From the NCBI GenBank assembly GCA_026874595.1, contig CM049321.1, positions 46,119,797 through 46,183,796 of the forward strand: a stretch of 64,000 nucleotides of DNA, in the 5' to 3' direction. The position numbers were made by a program, and so were the translations under genes. Position 1 is the first letter of the stretch, and each line of letters starts with the position of its first letter. The DNA comes from Sipunculus nudus (taxonomy: Eukaryota; Annelida; Sipuncula; Golfingiida; Sipunculidae). The notes under the pieces are model-generated. The model did not search any database and was not told the origin of the DNA. It was given only the letters and a program-made list of their open reading frames with translations. Of the stretch, positions 56,701-64,000 are shown piece after piece.

Positions 56701-59700
56701 TGATAACCAGATTTAAGTCAAGTAAAAGATTGTGTAAACACATCAAAAGCTGGACATATCTTATATTAATTTACATCATTGTTCCTTATCCGTGATTTTA
56801 CAGGCCAATTTCAGTTGAAGGTGCACCAAATAAATCCCGATCCAAATGCATACCCTTTTATCATTTCTTTGAGTTCCGGACTGTTCCTGTGCAGAAGCAC
56901 CACCAACATTTTCATCATCTGGAGCAGAAACCATTTCCTGGACAAGGAAACTTTCACCATCTGGTGATATCGGTGGATCATATGATTGTGCCTTCCTGTC
57001 AAGCACTTCTCCATCTGGAGGTGGAAATGTTAGGGAGACCTTCCTTGGTAAAGTGAAGACTTTTGGGTCTGGTTAATGGGTGGCTGGACAGATTGTTAAA
57101 CACCATAGCTCAAAGGATAATACCCTTTACTCAAGGGACTCTTAGTCTGCTGAGCTAAATTGGGGAGTGTCACCTACCATTGTCTCTCTCCTGTCCTCCA
57201 TCAGCTTTATTATGGTCACAGGAAGAGTCTTTCTTTCCTATATTGTTCTTCTCATGGTCATTACAGGATTCACTTTCAGAAAGTTGAACTGTTGGCCGTT
57301 TTATCTCACTAATCATGGCCAAAACATGCTGCATTAAATAAAACCAAAAAGGAAAACATTATTTGTTTTGTAATAATTGTCATTGAATGTATACCAAGTA
57401 CCTCTTTCCAGCTCTGATTAGTTGTATTTCAGAAATCTAAATGTTTTGGGATGGTTTGATTATGTACAGGACTGCCCTAGCATAATTTATGTCACAAAAA
57501 TATCAAAATTTTATTATTTTGGAGACACCATTGATATTTTGATATGTTTTGTCAAACTGGTCACATTTATTCCACAGTAATCAAAATCACAGTAGTGTCA
57601 AAGCCACTAATTGCCAAATTTGGACTATGAGACTGATAATGACAGGAGCATATAATACTCATAATGAAGAATATAAAACACATCCTAAAGGCTTTCTGCC
57701 TAGTAATATTAAAATGAATTTGTGACCTTTCAGATCATTGATCACATATTTGCATGGTCCATCATTCAAATAGTTTTTAGCTCAGCTGACTATGTCATCT
57801 GAGCTATAGTCGTGGTCCATTGTCCGTCGTCCGTCCGTCTGTCCGTCCGTCCGTCCGTCCGTAGATGTGGCACGTTTTGAAATCGTAAGACCTAGGAATC
57901 CAAAATTCGGCATAATGTTAGATGTCCCCAAGATCTCCTACTAAGCCGAAAACTGGGTCTTTGCAACTTCGTTCCTTTGAGAAATTAAGGAAAAACCTCA
58001 ATTTTTTATTAAAAACCTATTTTCACACTTCAGGACTGCCTAATATCAAAACCACTCATCTGTTTTTCCTCATATTTACCATAAATATTCCTCTATATAG
58101 TTCCTATGTACATGCCAGAAATTATGTCTGTATTGTTTAATTTAAAAAAGTTATGGGCCCAAACATAATGCATTTTGTAAAAAATCAGGAAAGATATTTG
58201 ATCACTTAACACAAAAAATGTTAAAGCTATCGACCTTTTTTCCAGTAATATAACTTTAATTAATCAAAATTAAATTGTATACCCAAAATTAGATGAAAAT
58301 CTTTTAAATTTTCTAAAATATTAATAAAAATAAAAAATTGGTACCTTAAATTTTGCCCAACTTTGACCATGGCACGTTTTTTTCCTGTAAGTACTGTGGA
58401 TTTAATTTTCACATCATGTTTTTGTTAGCATTTCAACTGTTAACACAAAAAATTTGAAACAAGTTGATCAAAAACTGTAGATTTTAATAATTTTCAAGCA
58501 CCATGTAACATATTGTTTACATCAAGCTAGTGTTATGCAGTTTGCAAGAGCTCAGCACCCCAGCTTCAGCTCTTAGTTCCTTAAATTCGGCATACAGTTA
58601 GATGTCTCCAAAATCCCCTACCATGCCAAGAATTTGGTCACTAGGACTTAATACCTTCGAGATATTAATGAAAAACCCATTGTTACACTTCAAGACTGCC
58701 TAATATCATAACCACTGATCTGACTTTAATCATAAATAATATACATATTTTTCATTCTCTATGCACATGCCAGAATGATGTCAGTATTGCGTAATTGTTT
58801 TAAGTTATGGGCCCAAACATAATGCACTTTGTAAAAAATCAAGAAATATATTTACTCCCTTAACAAGGGCATTGCTGAAGCTAGAAATTTTTTTGTCAGG
58901 GATGTAACATTATTTAATCAAGATTAAATTGAATACCCAAAATAGTTCTGAATTTTTCAAATTTTATAAGTTATTAGTATAAACATAAAATTAGTACCTT
59001 AAATTTTGCCCAACTTTGACCATGGCACGTTTGTTTCCTGTGAGCACTGTTGATATAATTTTCATATCATGCACACATAAGCATTTCAGCTTTTTAGTTT
59101 AGAAAGCTGAAAGAAATTGGCCATAAATTGTAGCTTTTATTCATGTTTTTTATGAGACCCTGTCAGACTTTGGCTCTCTCCAGCCCCTCTTGAGTCACCT
59201 GTATGTTGACCTTGTTGACCTTTCATCAAATTATGCACGCTTGAGGCGAGGCATACAGTAATCCAGGCAGCTTATGGCCAGCCACAGTTGATCCAGGTGT
59301 CCAACCCAACTCATCTAGTAGTTTTAACCAACAACATAACAATAAACAATAAATTAATAAATTTTTATTGGTTTTTAATAACATATTAAAGAAAAATAGA
59401 AAAGGAATTTGTTAGTTTATAATAACAGGAAATTAACTTGCAGTAACTGATGATATAAGAATCTTGTATCGATGGGTAGAATGTCACATATTCCAAATAA
59501 CACCATGCAGTCACCTATGGCATTTTTCAGTTCAATTTTAATGATAAAGAAGTAAATCATATTATTCATTACTAATCATTAGGGATCATATGAAGGAAAT
59601 TAATGATAGACAAAGATGCAGTTGATAATATTAATCTAGATTCCTACTGTGTCTAGTGTGTACATTGATGTGAAATTAGTCCAAAATGAATTTTTTACAG

Positions 59701-62033
59701 TTATTTTTTAATATAAATAAAAGCCATAAAACCAGGTACTTATGATCATTATTTAAATGTGTGAATTTTGTATATTCTGGATTCTCAACATCATTGGTTG
59801 GTGAAACTGAATAAATACCAGACATGGTGCGAATAATTTGTAATTGTATTTAAATACGAATATGATTATGTACTCCATTATAAAATTTCTTGCATAAAGA
59901 ATAGGAATTCAGGTAAAAATGAAAGTATATGAATACTCGTGCAAATACTTTCAAAATGTATTCATGAATGCATTCATGAATATATTCTTTAATATTATTT
60001 TAATAATCATATCAGTTATATTTCATTTTAAAAAATCATATGATTCTCTTATTATTTTTTATAAAAATTATATTTGGGACAATATTTGTAATTTTTTTTA
60101 ATAAATAGTTAAACTCTTATATTATATGTTCTGCTTATAAGTTATATGGCCAAGTCAAAATCTGTGTGACAATAGTACTCCATTTGTTAATAAAATAAAT
60201 GAAATCAATCCTCTTCCCTGTCTCCAAAGGTACTATCAAAATCATACATAAGCTAAACAACAACAACTCATAATACAGCTTATATTTATTACCACACAAA
60301 ACCAGCATGTGCCTCATTTCTAAATAATATTTTTTTATCATATATAACAGCTGAGCGTCGTGACCCATAGGTCCCTTGTTCCTTCTTATGAAAGAACTAT
60401 TGTGTGAAGTATAAAAAATGTGTCTATCAAAACATGTCTCAATAACTGAAGACTGGTGATAACCAGATTTAAGTCAAGTAAAAGATTGTGTAAACACATC
60501 AAAAGCTGGACATATCTTATATTAATTTACATCATTGTTCCTTATCCGTGATTTTACAGGCCAATTTCAGTTGAAGGTGCACCAAATAAATCCCGATCCA
60601 AATGCATACCCTTTTATCATTTCTTTGAGTTCCGGACTGTTCCTGTGCAGAAGCACCACCAACATTTTCATCATCTGGAGCAGAAACCATTTCCTGGACA
60701 AGGAAACTTTCACCATCTGGTGATATCGGTGGATCATATGATTGTGCCTTCCTGTCAAGCACTTCTCCATCTGGAGGTGGAAATGTTAGAATTCATAGTA
60801 TAATTGATGCCTTCAATGGTAAAAGATGAATTTAAATCAATTTACTTTCAATCAACTGACTGTGACATATTTTCTATTTAAAAAAAAAGTACAAACTAAC
60901 TTAGCATCTCTCAAACTAGTGAAGAAACAATGCAATATTAAGAGATGTGAATGACAAATACCTTACATATGTTTGACTGGTCTAAATTTTTCCTAATATT
61001 TTTTACACAGGCTAAAGAAAAAAAAGATTTATTTAAAATCAATTTACTTTCAGTCACATGACTATATCATGTTCTCTGTATATACAAGTAGACTTAATAA
61101 CTTAGCATCTCTTAATCTAGTGTTTCAATCTTATGTTGATATATTAAAAGGCTTGTATAATAAAATCTTACACATGTTGGACTAGTCTGAACCAAAATCT
61201 TCCTCTATATTTTCTACGGTCTATAGAACTAGGCCAGTACACTAGAATCCCGACGCTTTGCTGAATTCCTATAAAAGGATTCTTTAGAAGCTTTTCCTGA
61301 ATGTCGATCTTGTGACCTTGACCATTGATCTTTCGACTTGAATCTGAAGAATGTGTTATCCCTTGTTATCAAGTATGAGGTTTCTAGGTCTAACAGTTAG
61401 GTTTTCCTAACTTCAGGTTTCTTAGGTGATTTCTCAAGGTTCTGCTCAATATCAATTATGAGGTAACTGGGTCTAACAGTTCTAAATGATTTGTGCCTTG
61501 TTGATGGAATGATAGCTGTTATTTAGCAGTCTAAAAATATAAGAAATAAATCATGAAAGAAGGGGTTCTAGAGGGTCTCATTTATATAAATACAAATTTT
61601 TGGAATTCAACAGGTGACTTAGATAGGGACTTCTATTGGAAATGGCATGCTGTAGGGCTGCACTTTGGACCATGGGTCCCTTCAGTATGACGTATATGTC
61701 ATAATGTGGATGACATTGACATTCATTTTTGTGGAATTACTGATTGGAGAGATGGGTACTGCACTGTACCATGCCCACAAGGGGCATCATGGTTATAGTA
61801 TTACTAAATATCCAATAAGAGTGTTAATACACTGCTTTGGCATTATTGACTCTATAAAACATTGTCATATCATCATATATTGAACATCTCTCTACACATT
61901 CTCACTTACCACCTGACCAAGAAGTCTGTGCGCTTTGAAAGCTTGTGTGTTAATAAACAAGTTAGTCTATCTAAAAGACGTCACTCTTTGTCTTTACCTA
62001 CGCTTCTACTTCAGACTATCACGGCTATACCAC

Positions 62034-62071
<38 letters not shown>

Positions 62072-63743
62072 GTCGAGGCCTAGATTAAAATCTGGCCCAA
62101 TTTAAAACTGGGCCAGCCAAGATCAAAATTTTGATTTGGACCGGCCAAGATCAAAATTCTAATCTGGGCCAAACCCGTTTTAAACTGTGCCAGCCCTGAT
62201 TAAAATTTTGATCTGGGCCGGTCCAGATAACAATCCTGTGGTGAAAACGTCAGGATTTAAATCTGGTCTGGACTGATTTTAAACTGGGCTGGCCCAGATT
62301 AGAATTTTGATTTGGGCTGGTTAAGTTTACAATCCTGTGGTGGATTGTTTTTAAACTGGGCCAGCCCAGATTAGAATTTTGATCTGGGCTAGTCAAAATT
62401 ACAATCCTTTGGTGGACTGATTTTAAACTGGGCCTACCCAGATGAGAATCCTAATCTAATCTTAGGCTAGCTTGATTTTTATCATCTTTAATCAGATAAT
62501 ACAGTAAACATTTATTCCAGATACACCATTTTGAAGGGTACAAAACACATAATGAACAAGATCATTTAAATTATTTTAGTGAGGAAAAAGCTAACAAACA
62601 AATGTAATGTGCTTCTTTGGCTTCATCTATTCTCAAGCATGCAAGTTCACATCAATTACACCTAAACCAACTACCATTATTAATCACAGTTTAGAATATG
62701 TGTCAGTTCTGAAATATCTAATTGACCTAATATCAAAATTTTCAACTTAACTGAGATAATTTTCTGTTCTGAATATCAAAATTACATGGGTAATATTAAA
62801 TATATACATGCACAATTAAATACCAACTTTACTCATTTATAAGTGAACAATTTATCAGTCTTGATGCTCATTTGGGTGAGCAGCATGCCATCGTGCCCTA
62901 ACATGGGGCTAGGGAGAGGTTTGTGAAACCATTACTGTAATTTTCAATAGCAGAAAATCCACAGCTGAGATAATGATGTGATTGCTGTCATTTGGCAGTC
63001 TCAAAAGTAGAGGTGAACATGCGTGACAATTGGATGTAGAATTTATTTCAGAGGTTGACAAACATGGTGGAGGTTTCACTTTGGAGTTAATAACTTAAAA
63101 ATAAGCTAATCTTATAACTGATAACTAATCTAAATTGAAGATAGTTAAATGCTGTATACATGTAACACAAATATTCTCTACCTTTAATAGTTAAAATGCT
63201 GAGTTGGTGAATATTGTTCCCCCTGTTCTATCTAAATGCATTATGATCTTGTTAATAATTCACACAAATTAGCCAATATCAACCTAATTTATGTACACTA
63301 GACTTTTTTCAGTTTGCTAAATTTCAGTCACCTAATTTCAGTGACTTGAGTTCAGGTATCTTAATAGATTTTTCAGGGCCTTCTTTTCTTAATATGTAGT
63401 ACATAATAAGTTCTACCGGTACTGGGATTTTGCCAAGCTCTGTCAGAATCATGCCTCACATTTGGCCTATTCATCTTGCTAAAAATTAAGTGAATTAATC
63501 AACTGAATATGTGTATATATTTGCGCTTAACAATGATAAAGGTAAAAAATATTCAAACTTACCTTGAACTTGTACAATACATTTCTGCACCAAGTGAGAC
63601 TTTAAGTTGGTGACAATCCTGCTTTGGTATGTTGGTTTTACTCTGTCTAATGGACACACTGGACAATGATATTTTCCTTCATATGCAGCTGGCTGCAGTT
63701 TTGGAAGAAAGTCCTCACTATTTCTACAAACTGTCACATGCAT
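53769..63743 (-). CDS. Spliced gene with amplified exon pair; zinc-finger and recombinase-like N-terminal region (truncated)
   Basis: Nine exons join in phase: 63743-63563 (ATG; YHCPVCPLDRVK...HLVQKC zinc-finger-like), 60770-60610 (B4), 57328-57178 (A3), 57014-56854 (B3), 56173-56023 (A2), 55859-55699 (B2), 55018-54868 (A1), 54704-54544 (B1) and 54188-53769. The sum is 1698 nt, 565 aa. Donors (TTCAAG|GTAAGT, AAAGG|GTATGC, ACAATG|GTAGGT) and acceptors (CCACCTCCAG, TTTAATGCAG, TTTTATACAG) fit consensus. Exon B encodes DGEVLDRKAQSYDPP and DGESFLVQEMV; exon A HVLAMISEIKRPTVQLSES and a Lys/Asp-rich part. The last exon has LPCIYCMAFFKDMKLLRHCA, a Cys/His finger, and stops at TGA where copy A has GGA, so the protein is probably truncated. 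Function is unknown; the downstream remains suggest a tyrosine-recombinase-like family. Confidence 0.5.
54531..57778. repeat. 1155-bp tandem units each containing exons A and B
   Basis: The phrase TCCAAATGCATACC recurs at 54531, 55686 and 56841 (period 1155) and again at 60597, which equals one more period after subtracting the 2.6-kb insertion. Units 2 and 3 are nearly identical and unit 1 slightly diverged. The fourth is cut at about 60786. Confidence 0.9.
57779..60380. mobile_element. 2.6-kb dispersed element, copy 2
   Basis: 2602 bp, matching 4148-6776 from the 5' hairpin (57779-57805, loop shortened to TAT) to the terminal CCCTTGTT. It sits in the third 1155-bp unit exactly between the T run and 'ccttcttatg', which are contiguous in the other units (junctions 55469/55470 and 56624/56625). 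It lies in the intron between exon B4 and exon A3 of the minus-strand gene. No protein is encoded that I recognise. Confidence 0.85.
60381..60786. repeat. Rest of unit 3 and partial unit 4 of the 1155-bp array
   Basis: Continues unit 3 after the insertion and then repeats the start of a unit, including a full exon B (60610-60770) with intact splice sites. Similarity ends at 'aaatgtta' (about 60788). Confidence 0.85.
60787..62074. other. Intron-like DNA, unassigned
   Basis: No gene is supported. Around 61910-61960 'ctgaccaagaagtctgtgcg' and 'gttaataaac' resemble 3' ends of some Penelope-like or LINE elements, but without other evidence. An (AT)n run is at about 62034-62071. Confidence 0.4.
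62075..62460. repeat. Palindrome-rich minisatellite
   Basis: Diverged, partly inverted units built from 'gatctgggcc', 'ggccagccc' and 'attaaaattttgatc', with a longer recurrence of 'tttaaactgggc' and 'acaatcctgtggtg' about every 65-120 bp. Self-complementary, so it can fold into hairpins. Confidence 0.7.
62461..63562. other. Intron-like DNA, unassigned
   Basis: AT-rich and non-coding in both directions. It lies between the first and second exons of the minus-strand gene model. Confidence 0.4.
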
Positions 63744-64000
63744 ACTTTAAGCTGTATCTTTCTTGTAGAACCTCTACTAGTTTCTTCAAAAACTACTGGT
63801 ATTTATAGTATACACAGGGCAGGGATCAATGAATAATAATGTTTTATCATTATATATGCATGATTACATCCTCCAATTTTAACCTATCAGATTTTCAACT
63901 TGACTTGTCTTGAGTAGATATGATAGCCAATGGCAGGTCTGAGACCACTGTGTTAGCAATAGCCAGCAACAGAGTTGGTTTCATGCATCATTTGGCACAT
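63744..64000. other. Upstream flank of the minus-strand gene model
   Basis: Would contain the 5' UTR or promoter of the 63743-53769 model. No clear TATA box or initiator was picked out. Confidence 0.3.

Noticed and set aside
61880-62030. Penelope-like element 3' end
   Set aside because: Only a short resemblance; no reverse transcriptase or endonuclease remains.
1-64000. CRISPR arrays, bacterial operons, rRNA genes
   Set aside because: No regularly spaced short repeats with spacers, no ribosome-binding-site-led gene clusters and no rRNA sequence were seen.

Overview
The window is AT-rich eukaryotic DNA: spliced genes with GT-AG introns, polyadenylation signals, many microsatellites and dense transposable elements. 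The element types (an errantivirus-like Ty3/Gypsy provirus, THAP-type and hAT-type transposases, LINE remains, long C/G homopolymer runs) suggest an invertebrate metazoan, most plausibly a mollusc or other lophotrochozoan. That assignment is an inference; no gene here names the species. There is no bacterial or organellar content.

Layout. 1-9.2 kb holds a ~970-bp tandem array (931-4147, resuming at 6777) interrupted by a 2.6-kb dispersed element (4148-6776), then unassigned DNA. 9.2-16.7 kb holds a LINE 3' fragment and two minus-strand spliced gene models (9560-11215 and 12856-16706). The second carries a TA-flanked DNA transposon with eight copies of a 13-bp motif in its intron. 17.3-30.3 kb is an LTR retroelement: 5' LTR, gag, pro, pol with RT, RNase H, integrase and a chromodomain, and an F-type envelope-like gene. 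Between env and the 3' LTR lies a poly(A)-ended segment followed by a minus-strand module of one intact Cys-rich ORF with its own TATA box and a decayed relative. A solo LTR of the same family sits at 37.5-38.7 kb. 30.3-42.7 kb is a graveyard of minus-strand coding fragments: DDE transposase, THAP exon, hAT/DUF4371-like fragment and a THAP-type transposase with GDGRC and DRH motifs.

43.6-63.7 kb contains two related minus-strand copies of a gene resembling a metazoan tyrosine-recombinase-like family. Copy A has one coding segment amplified seven times (~234-bp units). Copy B has a clean upstream gene model (63743 to 53769) in which an exon pair totalling exactly 312 nt (104 codons) is tandemly repeated. 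Copy B is also interrupted by a short-LTR element (50932-52734) and by the second copy of the 2.6-kb element (57779-60380), which landed in an intron.

The most notable signals are: (1) the antisense Cys-rich gene module inside the retroelement; (2) the coexistence of an integrase chromodomain with an F-like envelope in one element; (3) phase-perfect exon-pair amplification; (4) two insertions of one 2.6-kb element for which empty sites survive in neighbouring repeat units. The provirus copy carries in-frame stop codons in gag, at gag/pro and in pol, plus a 763-bp duplication in env.
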